NCBI RefSeq assembly: GCF_013032005.1
Contig: NZ_WQBE01000005.1
Location: 217,410-281,409, forward strand
Length of the DNA: 64,000 bases
Source: Ruegeria atlantica
GTDB lineage: Bacteria > Pseudomonadota > Alphaproteobacteria > Rhodobacterales > Rhodobacteraceae
Reading direction: 5' to 3'
A model generated the notes under the pieces. That model saw only the letters and a list, made by a program, of their open reading frames with translations. It was not told the origin of the DNA and searched no databases. Position numbers and translations under genes: made by a program. Positions 7,662-17,275 of this stretch are shown piece by piece. The first letter of the stretch is position 1. Each line of letters begins with the position of its first letter.

Positions 7662-8432
7662 TCAGGTTTGACCGGTCTCATGCTGCAGCCGTTGCTGTGC
7701 GATGGCTTCGTTTCGCAGGGCTTTCTGGTGATCTTCCATACAGCTCTGGACATAGTTCAGATGCTGCTGGACTGCATCGCGGGCTGCATCGGGGTCGCGT
7801 ACCTGCAGGGCCGTGTTGATCGCGCGGTGCTGGTCCAGAATGGCACCACGCGTTGTGCGCTGCTGAAACATCATCTGACGATTGTAGAACACGCCCTGTT
7901 GCAGCAGGTCGTACATCGACCGCATCATATGCAGCATAACTACGTTGTGGCTGGCCTCGATGATGGCCATGTGGAATTGCGCATCCAATTGTGCCTCGTC
8001 CTGAGGGGCGTTGCGCGCATGCGCAGCCTGCATCTTGTCGAAAATCGCCTGAACCACTTTCAAATCGCTGTCTGATCCCAGCCGTGCGGCACGCTCGGCC
8101 GCCAACCCTTCTAGATCGCGGCGGAAAGACAGATAGTCGAACACTGCTTCTTCGTGGCTGCTGAACAGCCGAACCAGCGCCGGGGAAAAGGCAGAGCCCA
8201 GAACCTCGGCCACATAGATACCGGACCCGGCCTTGGCGGTCAGCAACCCCTGATCCTGCAATTCCGAGATCGCTTCGCGCAACGAGGGGCGCGATACGCC
8301 CAGCCGCTCTGCCAACTCGCGTTCCGCCGGAAGCCGCTCGCCTGGGCGCAGGATGCCACGCAGGATCAGCAATTCGATCTGTTTCACCACTGCGATGGAC
8401 AGCTTTTCAGTCTGGACTTTTTGAAAGGGCAT
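7662..8432 (-). CDS. FadR-type GntR family regulator
   Basis: 256 residues from ATG at 8432; an in-frame TTG at 8456 lies inside the operator and is unlikely to be used. The N-terminal winged helix contains GERLPAERELAERLGVSRPSLREAISELQDQGLL (about residues 31-64), diagnostic of GntR proteins. An all-helical FCD ligand domain follows (DYLSFRRDLEGLAAERAA, and QFHMAIIEASHN with metal/ligand His). It is divergent from an aminotransferase and probably represses it and itself in response to an organic or amino acid. Confidence 0.9.
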   Translation of the reverse strand: MPFQKVQTEKLSIAVVKQIELLILRGILRPGERLPAERELAERLGVSRPSLREAISELQDQGLLTAKAGSGIYVAEVLGSAFSPALVRLFSSHEEAVFDYLSFRRDLEGLAAERAARLGSDSDLKVVQAIFDKMQAAHARNAPQDEAQLDAQFHMAIIEASHNVVMLHMMRSMYDLLQQGVFYNRQMMFQQRTTRGAILDQHRAINTALQVRDPDAARDAVQQHLNYVQSCMEDHQKALRNEAIAQQRLQHETGQT

Positions 8433-8449
8433 GTCGGCTTTTCCGAAAT

Positions 8450-8468
8450 TGGTCAAATCATATGACCA
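8450..8468. promoter_or_regulatory. 19-base palindrome, putative GntR operator
   Basis: TGGTCAAATCATATGACCA is symmetric around its central C at 8 of 9 positions per arm. It lies 18 bases upstream of the GntR start codon, within the divergent promoter shared with the aminotransferase. The TGGTC/GACCA ends resemble FadR-subfamily half-sites (TGGT...ACCA). Assignment to the adjacent regulator is inference. Confidence 0.6.
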
Positions 8469-8528
8469 CGTAATATTGACCGGTTCAAGAACAGGTGAAT
8501 GTTGGTTCGGAAAATTAGGTCAGAATGA

Positions 8529-8556
8529 TTGACATTAAGTAATTCGCGCTTAGTCT
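8529..8556 (+). promoter_or_regulatory. Putative sigma-70 promoter of the aminotransferase gene
   Basis: TTGACA at 8529-8534 and the weak TAGTCT at 8551-8556 are separated by 16 bases, giving a start near 8563. A GGGGAGGAG ribosome site at 8571-8579 follows. It lies about 60 bases downstream of the putative GntR operator. Confidence 0.4.
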
Positions 8557-8582
8557 GCCCTGCGAGGTAGGGGAGGAGACCA

Positions 8583-9782
8583 ATGTCGACCAAAGACCTG
8601 TTTGCCACGCGAACAAAGCGGATGAAGGCGTCCGAGATACGCGAATTGCTCAAGCTGTTGGACCAGCCGGGCATTATTTCCTTCGCGGGAGGAATTCCGG
8701 ATCCGGCGTTGTTTCCAGCAGAGGGTTTTGCCGCTGCGTTCCAGAATGCACTGGGCACTGAACTAAAAGATCAGGCGCTGCAATATTCCGTCAGCGAGGG
8801 CTATGCCCCGTTGCGTGAATGGCTGGTCGATCATATGCGCCAGATCGGGATCGACTGCGGGCTTGATAACATCCTGATCACGTCGGGTTCGCAGCAGGCA
8901 CTGGACTACTTGGGCAAGTTGTATCTGTCGCCGGGTGATACAGCACTGGTCGGATGGCCCACCTATCTGGGGGCATTGGCCGCGTTCAATGCTTATGAAC
9001 CGCGCTTTGACCGGCTTGGCATCAACGGCAACCGCAGGGCGGCTGAATACGCTGCCGCAGCGGGTGAGGGGGCTGTTAAATTTGCGTATCTGTCGCCTGA
9101 CTTTGCCAACCCGACCGGAGAAACTGTAGACCTGCGCGGCCGCGAAACCCTGCTCGATCTGGCGGACGAATTGAACTGCGCTGTGATCGAAGACGGCGCC
9201 TATCAGGCCCTGCGCTATGATGGGGAAGCAATTCCGCCAGTTCTGGCGTTGGAATTGGCGCGCAAAGGGTCGATCGAAAACTGCAGGACGATTTATTGTG
9301 GCAGCTTCTCGAAAACTTTGTCTCCGGGTCTGCGGGTGGGATGGGTCGTGGCGGCCAAGCCGGTGATCTCGCAGCTGGTGTTGATGAAACAGGCGGCTGA
9401 CTTGCATTCCGCGACGATCAACCAAATGGCTATCAACGAAGTGGCGCGTGCCTGCTTTGATACGCATATCCCCATGTTGCGCCGCGTTTACGGCGCACGA
9501 CGCGATGCGATGCTCAGCGCATTGCGCGAACATATGCCCGATGGGGTGGACTGGACCAAGCCCGAGGGCGGCATGTTCATTTGGGTGACCTTGCCCAAGG
9601 GGCTGAGCGGGGCTGATTTGCTGGCCAAGGCGCTTGAGACGGTGAAGGTGGCTTTTGTTCCAGGCCAGGCGTTCTTTCCGGACGAAACCGGGGCCAATAC
9701 TATCCGTCTGAGCTTTTCGAATTCGGATGAGGCAACAATCCGCGAGGGTATCCGCCGGTTAGGCGACGTCCTGCGAACCTAA
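8583..9782 (+). CDS. PLP-dependent class I/II aminotransferase
   Basis: 399 residues, fold type I. Seen motifs are ISFAGGIPDPALFP near residue 30, ITSGSQQALDYL near 98, DFANPTGETV near 170, VIEDGAYQALRYDG near 202 and the Schiff-base region CGSFSKTLSPGLRVGW near 240. The sequence resembles the 2-aminoadipate / valine-pyruvate type aminotransferases related to MocR C-terminal domains. It has a strong ribosome site and a divergent FadR-type regulator, suggesting a catabolic role for an amino acid or amine. The substrate cannot be assigned. Confidence 0.85.
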   Translation: MSTKDLFATRTKRMKASEIRELLKLLDQPGIISFAGGIPDPALFPAEGFAAAFQNALGTELKDQALQYSVSEGYAPLREWLVDHMRQIGIDCGLDNILITSGSQQALDYLGKLYLSPGDTALVGWPTYLGALAAFNAYEPRFDRLGINGNRRAAEYAAAAGEGAVKFAYLSPDFANPTGETVDLRGRETLLDLADELNCAVIEDGAYQALRYDGEAIPPVLALELARKGSIENCRTIYCGSFSKTLSPGLRVGWVVAAKPVISQLVLMKQAADLHSATINQMAINEVARACFDTHIPMLRRVYGARRDAMLSALREHMPDGVDWTKPEGGMFIWVTLPKGLSGADLLAKALETVKVAFVPGQAFFPDETGANTIRLSFSNSDEATIREGIRRLGDVLRT

Positions 9783-9827
9783 ATGCAGGAAAGGTTCTGT
9801 TAACCATATTGCGGCAATGCTGGCCGT

Positions 9828-10238
9828 ATGATCCGGTATCTGTTCCTCCTATCGGTGCTGGCCGCCTGTTCGGCCGGCACCCCCTATTTCCGGGATATCC
9901 CTGCAACCCGCATCGCCGTGAACGGCAGTGTCTTTGACGTACGCGTGCGCGGGGATCTGGCCGAGGCCGTGCGGATCAACACCCAATACGCCCCGCGTTT
10001 GGGGCCGATCAAAGATCGGGCGGGGCTGGCCATGGCGCAGGTTTCGGGCTGTCCAATCCTGGATGTACTGGGCGACGCCGCGGTGACCGTTGGTGTGCTG
10101 GGCTGTGACCGCGAAGCGGGGGAACGTCTGTTGCTGACCGCCATCTCGACACCGAATTACGAATGCGTCGATTATGGTGTTTATGAGGATATCGGGAAGG
10201 AGTACGGCCTTCAGGTGTTCGAGTGTACGCCGTACTGA
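9828..10238 (+). CDS. Hypothetical envelope protein with lipobox-like signal
   Basis: 136 residues. MIRYLFLLSVLAACSAGTPY reads as a short signal sequence with an LAAC lipobox (Cys14). The mature part has paired cysteines near residues 78 and 93 and again near 113 and 133, so disulfides in the periplasm are possible. No known domain was recognised. It lies between the aminotransferase and smc, on the same strand. Confidence 0.6.
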   Translation: MIRYLFLLSVLAACSAGTPYFRDIPATRIAVNGSVFDVRVRGDLAEAVRINTQYAPRLGPIKDRAGLAMAQVSGCPILDVLGDAAVTVGVLGCDREAGERLLLTAISTPNYECVDYGVYEDIGKEYGLQVFECTPY

Positions 10239-10303
10239 GATACGCGTATTCCTGCGCATTTCGGCAAGATATTGTGGATAAGTCGGGGTGATATCCCATA
10301 TCC

Positions 10304-10341
10304 TGCGCAACTTCGTTGACTCAGCCCCCATCCGTTGCGCA
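10304..10341. repeat. 8-base inverted repeat upstream of smc
   Basis: TGCGCAAC at 10304-10311 and GTTGCGCA at 10334-10341 are perfect inverse complements separated by 22 bases, 32 bases before the smc start. It could be a regulator site or an mRNA leader stem. No T-run follows. Confidence 0.4.
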
Positions 10342-10372
10342 GACTTCCTTCACATAGGAATCACAGGACTCA

Positions 10373-13300
10373 TTGCCTTTGCGCTTTAGCAAACTCAAAC
10401 TTACCGGCTTCAAAAGCTTTGTTGATCCGACCGATCTGATCATAGCGGATGGGTTGACCGGTGTGGTGGGCCCGAATGGCTGCGGCAAGTCCAACCTTCT
10501 GGAAGCTCTGCGTTGGGTGATGGGGGAAAACCGCCCCAAATCCATGCGTGGCGGCGCGATGGAGGATGTGATTTTTGCAGGCGCCGCGACGCGCCCAGCC
10601 CGTAACTTTGCCGAAGTTGTCCTGACCATGGACAACTCGGAACGGCTGGCACCGTCAGGGTTCAACGACGCGGATCAGCTTGAGATCGTGCGTCGCATCA
10701 CCCGCGACGTGGGCAGCGCCTATAAGACCAATGGCAAGGACGTGCGGGCGAGAGATGTTCAGATGCTGTTCGCCGATGCTTCGACAGGTGCGCATTCACC
10801 TGCGCTTGTTGGGCAGAACCGCATTGCCGAACTTATCAACGCCAAACCCCGCGCCCGCCGCCGCATTCTGGAAGAGGCCGCAGGTATCTCGGGTCTTTAT
10901 CAACGTCGGCACGAAGCCGAATTGAAGTTGAAGGGCACTGAATCCAATCTGACCCGCGTCGACGATGTGCTTGAACAACTGGGCGGTCAGCTTGCGCAAC
11001 TGGCGCGCCAGGCCCGTCAGGCCGCGCGCTATCGCGAGATTGGCGAGCAACTGCGCCAGGCCGAAGGCATGTTGCTCTATCGTCGCTGGAAAGAGGCAGA
11101 CATGGCCCGCCAGCAGGCCGAAGAAAAGCTGCGCGAACGGATCACCGAGGCGTCGCGGGCCGAGGCCGAAGCCCGCGCGGCCGCCACCAAACGTGCCGAA
11201 ATCGAAGAGACCCTGCCACCTCTGCGCGAAGAAGAAGCCATCGCCGCCGCCGTCCTGCAACGCCAGCAGGTACAACGTGATGCCCTGTCGGATCAGGAAA
11301 CCCGCGCCCGCCAGACCATTGAGACGCTGACCAACCGTATTCAGCAATTAGGCAACGATATAGAACGCGAAACCGGCCTGAATCGCGATGCCGGCCAGAT
11401 GATCGAACGTCTGGAATGGGAAGCGCGCGAATTGGCCAAGGCTGCCGAAGGGCACGAGGATAAGGTGGCCGAGGCTGCCGAAATCGCGCGTGAAGCGGCG
11501 TCAGTGTTGCAGGACCGCGAAGATCATCTGTCGCAGGAAACCGAGGATATGGCGCGCTTGGTCGCCCGCCACCAATCGGCGCAGCGTCTGGTTGAAGACA
11601 GCCGCAAGACGTTGACTCGATCCGAGGCCGAAGAGGAAAAGGCCCGCAGCGCCGTGGATGAGGCGCGCGAAGCTTTGACCAACGCAAGCGACGCGTTTGA
11701 GACTGCGCAAGAGGGCGAGGAAGAAGCCCGCGAGGCGGCTGAGGCCGCCGAGGAAGCGCTGGCCGCAGCGGATGAGCTGCGCAATGATACGCAAGCGCGT
11801 GAGGCTGAGGCCCGCGCACAACGGTCTGAGGCCGAGGGCGAACTGGGCGCGATCCGTGCCGAAACCTCAGCGCTGGCAAAGCTGGTGGAACGCGATACAG
11901 CCGAAGGCGGTCAGGTTCTTGACCTGCTACGCGTCGAACCCGGTTACGAAAAGGCACTCGGAGCTGCACTGGCCGATGATCTGCGTGCCCCACTGGTCGA
12001 AGGCGACGGTCCATCGGGTTGGGTGCAGGTAGCGGGCTATGATGCTGATCAGCCATTGCCGGATGGGGTTGAACCGCTGGCGCTGCATGTGTCTGGCCCG
12101 GATCGCCTGAGCCGTCGGATCGCGCAGATTGGTCTGGTTGATGCGGATCAGGGTGCGCGTTTGCAGGCTTCGCTGAAGCCGGGGCAGCGTCTGGTGTCCC
12201 GGTCCGGCGATTTGTGGCGGTGGGACGGGTTCCGCGCCTGGGCTGAGGATGCACCAAGCGCCGCAGCCCTGCGGCTAGAGCAGCTCAATAAGCTGGAGGC
12301 GCTGAAACAGGAGTTGACCCGCACCGAGGCACAGGCCGAAGGTGCCCGCGCTGCGCATGAGGCGTTGTCGCAGCAACTGGCTGATGTCACCGAGGCGGAC
12401 CGCCGCGCCCGCGATGCCCGCCGCGCCGCCGATCAGCGTATGGCCGAAACCGCTCGCGCGCTCAGCCGCGCCGAAGCTGACCGCAATCTGGCGCAAGGCA
12501 AGCTTGAGACTCTGTCGCTGGCTGTGGATCGCCACAAAGAGGACGCCATGTCCGCCCGCGCGCAACTGCGCGAGGCCGAGGGGGCGTTGACCGGTCTGGG
12601 CGATCTCGACACCGCCCGCGCGCAGGTCGAAGATATCAAACAGACGGTCGAGGCTGCGCGGATCACTATGCTGACCCATCGCTCGTCCCATGATGAATTG
12701 CGCCGCGAGGGCGAGGCCCGCACGCGACGTTCGCAAGAGGTCACAAAAGACCTCAGCGGTTGGAAGCATCGTCTGGAAACGGCGGAAAAACGGATATCAG
12801 AACTGGCCGAACGCAAGAAAAGTTCGGAAGAAGAGCTGTCCGAAGCGATGGCTGCGCCCAGCGAGATCGCCGAAGCCCGCGAGGAGCTGAACGAGCTGAT
12901 TGAAACAGCCGAGGCCCGTCGCGCCGAGGCCGCCGATAAGTTGGCCGAAGCCGAAACCCAGCAGCGCGAAGTGGTGCTGGCCGAACGGGATGCGGAACGT
13001 CAGGCTTCGGAAGCACGCGAATCCCGCGCGGCGGCAGAAGCACGTTGTGATGCCGCCAAGGAAAGCGTGACTGCAACGGCAGAACGGATTGCTGAAGATC
13101 AGCAGCTGACCCCGAACCAGTTGCTGAATCAGTTAGACGTGAACCCCGATCAGATGCCTGCCGCCGACGCGCTTGAGGCCGAAGTGAACCGTCACAAGCG
13201 CCAGCGCGATGCGATGGGAGCAGTGAACCTGCGCGCTGAAGAAGATGCCAAAGAAGTTCAGGAAGAGTTTGACACACTGAACAGCGAAAAGGCGGATTTG

Positions 13301-13834
13301 GAAGAGGCAATCAAAGCCCTGCGCTCTGGTATTGCCAGCCTCAACCGCGAAGGCCGCGAACGTCTGTTGACCGCGTTTGAACAGGTGAACTCAAACTTTG
13401 CCATGCTGTTCAAGCACCTCTTCGGCGGTGGCGAGGCCAATTTGGTTATGGTCGAAAGCGACGATCCGCTGGATGCCGGGCTTGAGATCATGTGCCAGCC
13501 GCCGGGCAAGAAATTGTCGACGCTCAGCCTGTTGTCGGGTGGCGAACAGACCCTGACGGCGACGGCCTTGATTTTTGGCGTCTTCCTCGCCAATCCGGCC
13601 CCGATCTGCGTGCTGGATGAGGTCGACGCGCCGCTTGACGATGCTAACGTTACCCGGTTCTGCGATCTGCTGGATGAGATGTGTCGCCAGACCGATACAC
13701 GTTTCCTGATCATCACCCACCACGCGGTGACGATGGCGCGGATGGATCGTTTGTTCGGCGTGACCATGCAGGAACAGGGCGTCAGTCAACTGGTCTCGGT
13801 CGATCTGAAAAAGGCCGAGCAGATGGTCGCTTGA
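10373..13834 (+). CDS. smc: Chromosome segregation protein SMC
   Basis: 1153 residues with the full condensin architecture. N-terminal LKLTGFKSFVDPT and the Walker A GPNGCGKS (residues 33-40) are followed by a coiled coil to about 500. A hinge (about 510-640, with PGYEKALGAALADDLRAPLV) and the returning coiled coil come next. The C-terminal head has signature LLSGGEQTL and Walker B ICVLDEVDAPLDDAN. It organises and segregates the chromosome with ScpA/ScpB, encoded elsewhere. TTG starts at 10373 and 10379 are both possible; relatives begin with (M)RFxKLxLxGF, which favours 10379. Confidence 0.96.
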   Translation: MPLRFSKLKLTGFKSFVDPTDLIIADGLTGVVGPNGCGKSNLLEALRWVMGENRPKSMRGGAMEDVIFAGAATRPARNFAEVVLTMDNSERLAPSGFNDADQLEIVRRITRDVGSAYKTNGKDVRARDVQMLFADASTGAHSPALVGQNRIAELINAKPRARRRILEEAAGISGLYQRRHEAELKLKGTESNLTRVDDVLEQLGGQLAQLARQARQAARYREIGEQLRQAEGMLLYRRWKEADMARQQAEEKLRERITEASRAEAEARAAATKRAEIEETLPPLREEEAIAAAVLQRQQVQRDALSDQETRARQTIETLTNRIQQLGNDIERETGLNRDAGQMIERLEWEARELAKAAEGHEDKVAEAAEIAREAASVLQDREDHLSQETEDMARLVARHQSAQRLVEDSRKTLTRSEAEEEKARSAVDEAREALTNASDAFETAQEGEEEAREAAEAAEEALAAADELRNDTQAREAEARAQRSEAEGELGAIRAETSALAKLVERDTAEGGQVLDLLRVEPGYEKALGAALADDLRAPLVEGDGPSGWVQVAGYDADQPLPDGVEPLALHVSGPDRLSRRIAQIGLVDADQGARLQASLKPGQRLVSRSGDLWRWDGFRAWAEDAPSAAALRLEQLNKLEALKQELTRTEAQAEGARAAHEALSQQLADVTEADRRARDARRAADQRMAETARALSRAEADRNLAQGKLETLSLAVDRHKEDAMSARAQLREAEGALTGLGDLDTARAQVEDIKQTVEAARITMLTHRSSHDELRREGEARTRRSQEVTKDLSGWKHRLETAEKRISELAERKKSSEEELSEAMAAPSEIAEAREELNELIETAEARRAEAADKLAEAETQQREVVLAERDAERQASEARESRAAAEARCDAAKESVTATAERIAEDQQLTPNQLLNQLDVNPDQMPAADALEAEVNRHKRQRDAMGAVNLRAEEDAKEVQEEFDTLNSEKADLEEAIKALRSGIASLNREGRERLLTAFEQVNSNFAMLFKHLFGGGEANLVMVESDDPLDAGLEIMCQPPGKKLSTLSLLSGGEQTLTATALIFGVFLANPAPICVLDEVDAPLDDANVTRFCDLLDEMCRQTDTRFLIITHHAVTMARMDRLFGVTMQEQGVSQLVSVDLKKAEQMVA

Positions 13835-13888
13835 CCCATCACTGCAACGTTATGCCCTTTTCATCACCACTCGGGGTAGGGTGTTGGT

Positions 13889-14239
13889 ATGATCCGTCTA
13901 TTGATCCTTATCCTGCTGATCGCAAGCCCGGTATGGGCGGCGGAATGGCCAACCAAACCTGGAGATGTTCCCCTGACGCCAACAGAACTGGAGGCGCTGG
14001 CCGGGCGCACACTGACCTTTTATGATGATGGGCAGTCCAGTTTCTCGGTCGGTGGAGCCTACTCTTACACCTATGCCAGCGGTGAATCCGCCTTTGGCAC
14101 CTATTCGATCGCCGAGGATGGCAGCGTCTGCATCCAGTACAGAAACGGGTTCGATCGCTGCGATTTGTATGTGCGCAGCGGCGAACGACTGATCCTGATT
14201 GATCAAAAGGGCGATCGTTATCCGGTGCGACCGGAGTAA
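13889..14239 (+). CDS. Hypothetical exported protein
   Basis: 116 residues. MIRLLILILLIASPVWA is a clear Sec signal peptide with likely cleavage after AWA-like VWA at residue 17. The mature region is short, rich in beta-forming residues and aromatic (VGGAYSYTYASGE), with two cysteines (CIQYRNGFDRC) eight residues apart that could be disulfide-bonded. No family is recognised with confidence. It follows smc by 54 bases. Confidence 0.65.
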   Translation: MIRLLILILLIASPVWAAEWPTKPGDVPLTPTELEALAGRTLTFYDDGQSSFSVGGAYSYTYASGESAFGTYSIAEDGSVCIQYRNGFDRCDLYVRSGERLILIDQKGDRYPVRPE

Positions 14240-14369
14240 TTGATTGCCAAATGTGAACTCTGGTTGTCATATGATAGAAGAAATTCCAAAAAAGTTAGAA
14301 ATTTGGGAAAAAAACTACACAATGAGTTGATATACCAGCCACATCTGAAATTTTTGAATAGGCGAACAG

Positions 14370-15167
14370 ATGTGTCGGTTTCTGGCTTGGGTCGGCGAGC
14401 AGCGGTATCTTGATGAATTGGTTCTGGATCAAGAGCAATCTCTTGTCATTCAGAGCCGCAACGCGCTGATCGGGAAGACGCCCGTAAATGCTGATGGATT
14501 TGGGCTTGCGTGGTATTCTGATCGTGAGACGCCATGTTTTTATAAAGATACACACCCAGCCTGGTCGGACGCAAACCTTAAGCAATTGACCCATCATACC
14601 AGATCGCGCCTTTTCCTGGCCCATGTTCGGGCCTCGACCGGGACAGCCACGTCTCGGAACAACTGTCATCCTTTTGGGGTCGGTGCATGGAGCTTTATGC
14701 ACAATGGCCAAGCCGGAGGGCATGATCTGATCCGGCAGGAACTGGACGCGATGATCCCGGCACATCTGTATGGGTATAGATTTGGCGCAACAGAAAGCGA
14801 AGCGATCTTTCTGATCGCGCAAGGCGAGGGGCTAGACGCTGACCCGGTAGCAGCAATGTCCCGAGCGGTCGCGCGAGTGGAGGCGGCGTCAAGACGATGC
14901 GGTGTGTTGCCCTATCTTAGGTTCGCGGCCTGCTGGTCAGATGGAGAACGTATATTTGCAGCGCGTTATGCTTCGGATCGGTACGCGCCGAGCCTGCATT
15001 ACCGTCGCTGCAAAGATGGTGTTATCATCTCATCAGAGCCATTGGATGGTGACAGCGACGGCTGGGTCGAAATTCAGCCGAACACTGCAATCGAAACGGA
15101 AGGATCAGTGATCATTTCACACGCGTTCGAACCTGGCCGAGCACTTTTTGCGGCAAAAAGCGCGTAA
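14370..15167 (+). CDS. Class II glutamine amidotransferase (EgtC/YafJ-like)
   Basis: 265 residues. It starts MCRFLAWVGE, so Cys2 becomes the N-terminal nucleophile after methionine removal, as in Ntn hydrolases. RSRLFLAHVRASTG (near residue 82), NCHPFGVGAWSFMHNGQ (near 98) and GATESEAIFL (near 137) are the glutamine-binding and oxyanion motifs of the family. There is no synthase domain, so it releases ammonia or cleaves a gamma-glutamyl bond of an unknown substrate. The 130-base leader is markedly AT-rich. No ergothioneine genes are adjacent, so an EgtC role is not supported. Confidence 0.85.
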   Translation: MCRFLAWVGEQRYLDELVLDQEQSLVIQSRNALIGKTPVNADGFGLAWYSDRETPCFYKDTHPAWSDANLKQLTHHTRSRLFLAHVRASTGTATSRNNCHPFGVGAWSFMHNGQAGGHDLIRQELDAMIPAHLYGYRFGATESEAIFLIAQGEGLDADPVAAMSRAVARVEAASRRCGVLPYLRFAACWSDGERIFAARYASDRYAPSLHYRRCKDGVIISSEPLDGDSDGWVEIQPNTAIETEGSVIISHAFEPGRALFAAKSA

Positions 15168-15179
15168 TCCAACAACATT

Positions 15180-16343
15180 TTACAAACGTCCAAGCAATTC
15201 GGCCGTCGGCCAGGCATCCGCCGGTAATCCGAGCCGCGCTTGTTCGGCCTGAACAGCAGCCCGTGTACCCGCGCCCAGAATTCCGTCGATTTTGCCTACA
15301 TCATACCCGCGCGCCTGTAGCTTGCTTTGCAGCTGTTTCATTTGTGCGCCTGAAAGCCCCTGTGGAGCATTACCGGCATCATAGATTTGACCACCTTCCA
15401 GCCGTGTGCCGAAATAGGCGGCGGTTAGAACGTAGACAAAGCTCTGATTCCATTCGAAATAGACGTCGAAATTCGGATAGGCTAAAAAGGCCGGGCCGTT
15501 GTGGCCCTGCGGCAATATCAGCGATGCGGGCAAGTTAGCCAAAGATCCGTTGCGGGCCTGCACACCCATGGCCTGCCAGTCGGACACTGGGCGCGGTTTG
15601 CCCGGGCCGGACAGCGACCAGTCCATTTGCGCGGGCACCGTCACCTCTTGCAGCCACGGCTGCCCCGGCTGCCAGCCCAGGTGCGACAGCATCTTGGCGC
15701 CCGACATCAGCGCGTCCGGCGCAGACGTTTTCAACGAGACCGTGCCATCTCCGTCCCCGTCGACACCGTTTTCTAGAATGTCGCGAGGCAGCATTTGCAC
15801 CATTCCAATCTCACCAGCCCAGGCACCGGTGGTGCGATTTGGTTCGAAGTTGCCCTGTTGGTACAGCTCGATGGCCGCAAAGATCTGTGGTCGGAACAAT
15901 TCTGGGCGGCGGCAATCATGGGCCAGTGTCACCAGCGCGTTGCGGGTGTTGAAGTCGCCCTGAAACGCACCATAGTCGGTCTCGAACGCCCAAAAGGCCA
16001 AAAGAACCCCGCGTGAGACGCCGTATTCCTGCTCAATCCGATCAAACACCGCATCATATTTGCGTGACATGGCCTGACCCCGGTCGATCCGGTTTTGCGA
16101 GATCAAATGGCGTGAGAAGTCGATGAACGGTTTCTGAAACACACCCTGCGCGCGGTCGGCTTTCAGGACGGCGCCGTCCTGCTGCACGCCGTTGAAAAAC
16201 GCATTGACGGTGGATTTGTCGAAACCTTGCTGTATGGCCTCAGCCTTCAGCCCTTTGACGAAGGAATTGAATCCGCCACCGCATTGGGCAAGGGCGGGCG
16301 AGGCGAGCAGAACGGCGGCAACAAGGCCAGAGAGAATGCGCAT
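15180..16343 (-). CDS. Lytic murein transglycosylase (MltB type) with peptidoglycan-binding domain
   Basis: 387 residues from ATG at 16343, with signal peptide MRILSGLVAAVLLASPALA. The SLT_2/MltB catalytic domain shows LLAFWAFETDYGAFQGDF with the catalytic Glu in FETDYG, and GEIGMVQMLPRDILENGVDGDGDG. A C-terminal PG_binding_1 domain (about 330-387, LQSKLQARGYDVGKIDGILGAGTRAAV) follows. It cleaves glycan strands to 1,6-anhydro products in the periplasm. It sits 12 bases downstream of cobD on the same strand, so read-through is possible though the functions differ. Confidence 0.92.
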   Translation of the reverse strand: MRILSGLVAAVLLASPALAQCGGGFNSFVKGLKAEAIQQGFDKSTVNAFFNGVQQDGAVLKADRAQGVFQKPFIDFSRHLISQNRIDRGQAMSRKYDAVFDRIEQEYGVSRGVLLAFWAFETDYGAFQGDFNTRNALVTLAHDCRRPELFRPQIFAAIELYQQGNFEPNRTTGAWAGEIGMVQMLPRDILENGVDGDGDGTVSLKTSAPDALMSGAKMLSHLGWQPGQPWLQEVTVPAQMDWSLSGPGKPRPVSDWQAMGVQARNGSLANLPASLILPQGHNGPAFLAYPNFDVYFEWNQSFVYVLTAAYFGTRLEGGQIYDAGNAPQGLSGAQMKQLQSKLQARGYDVGKIDGILGAGTRAAVQAEQARLGLPADAWPTAELLGRL

Positions 16344-16354
16344 GGGCAGGTCCG

Positions 16355-17275
16355 TCAGAGAATAAAGCTGACCCCAACCCACACCGATAGAAGGCCAAGC
16401 GCAAGCCCCCAAACGGTCCACAGCATGTTACATGCGCGGAAAACCTCTGACGCGCCGATTTCGCGCGGAGCATCGCTGTTCACCCAGGCTAGATCGCGGA
16501 CCTTGCCGTCATAGCTGCGCGGGCCCGCAAGGGCCACGTTCAGGGCGCGCGCCATGGCGGCCTCGGGCCATCCTGCATTGGGAGAGATATGGCGGCGCGC
16601 ATCCGCCACCATGTCAGGCCCGCGTGCCCATTGGCCGGACAGTGCCACGATCATCAGGCAGGTCAGGCGCGCGGGGATCAAGTTCAGCACGTCGTCCAGT
16701 CGGGCGGCGGCCCAGCCAAAGTCGCGGTATTTTTCGGTGCGGTAGCCGATCATACTGTCGGCGGTGTTGATAGCCTTGTAAATCAGCAACCCCGGCAACC
16801 CGGCGAGCAGGAACCAGAAAGCAGGTGCGATGACCCCGTCGCTGAGGTTCTCAGCCGCGCTTTCGATCGCAGAGCGGGCAACCTGCGCCTCGGTCATGTC
16901 GCGAGTGTCGCGGGACACGATCATCGCCACCTTGGCACGGCCCTCGGCCAAGGAGACGCGCAGCCCTTCGCCCACATCGCGCACATGCGACACCAGCGAT
17001 TTCTGCGCCAGCAGGATGGCACAGAGTATGATCTCAGTGACTGGTCCTAGCAGTGCCAGTAAACGCCCAAGGATCAATGCGCCAACGACCAGCAATATCA
17101 CTACTGCGACGCCTTTCATCCGCCGCTGCGCGCCGTGGTTCAGGTGCTTGTCCAACCACCCGATGATGTTGCCCATCACGACTGCAGGGTGGCGAACGCG
17201 CGACCAGAGCCAGTTCGGCTCACCCAATGCCGCGTCCAGACACATGGCGCAGACCAGCATGAAAGTGATGCTCAC
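16355..17275 (-). CDS. cobD: Adenosylcobinamide-phosphate synthase (CobD/CbiB)
   Basis: 306 residues from a GTG at 17275 that overlaps the cobC stop codon by 4 bases. It is a membrane protein with about five helices. It carries the family motifs [22 protein letters not shown] near the N-terminus, [27 protein letters not shown], and [13 protein letters not shown] with [13 protein letters not shown]. It attaches aminopropanol (phosphate) to cobyric acid in B12 synthesis. Partner cobC is directly upstream in the same operon. Confidence 0.94.
   Translation of the reverse strand: MSITFMLVCAMCLDAALGEPNWLWSRVRHPAVVMGNIIGWLDKHLNHGAQRRMKGVAVVILLVVGALILGRLLALLGPVTEIILCAILLAQKSLVSHVRDVGEGLRVSLAEGRAKVAMIVSRDTRDMTEAQVARSAIESAAENLSDGVIAPAFWFLLAGLPGLLIYKAINTADSMIGYRTEKYRDFGWAAARLDDVLNLIPARLTCLMIVALSGQWARGPDMVADARRHISPNAGWPEAAMARALNVALAGPRSYDGKVRDLAWVNSDAPREIGASEVFRACNMLWTVWGLALGLLSVWVGVSFIL

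Noticed and set aside
11142..12257. 371-codon open frame on the minus strand opposite smc, rich in Pro and Arg
   Set aside because: It mirrors the high-G+C coiled-coil coding sequence of smc, has no domain or ribosome site, and smc is certain.
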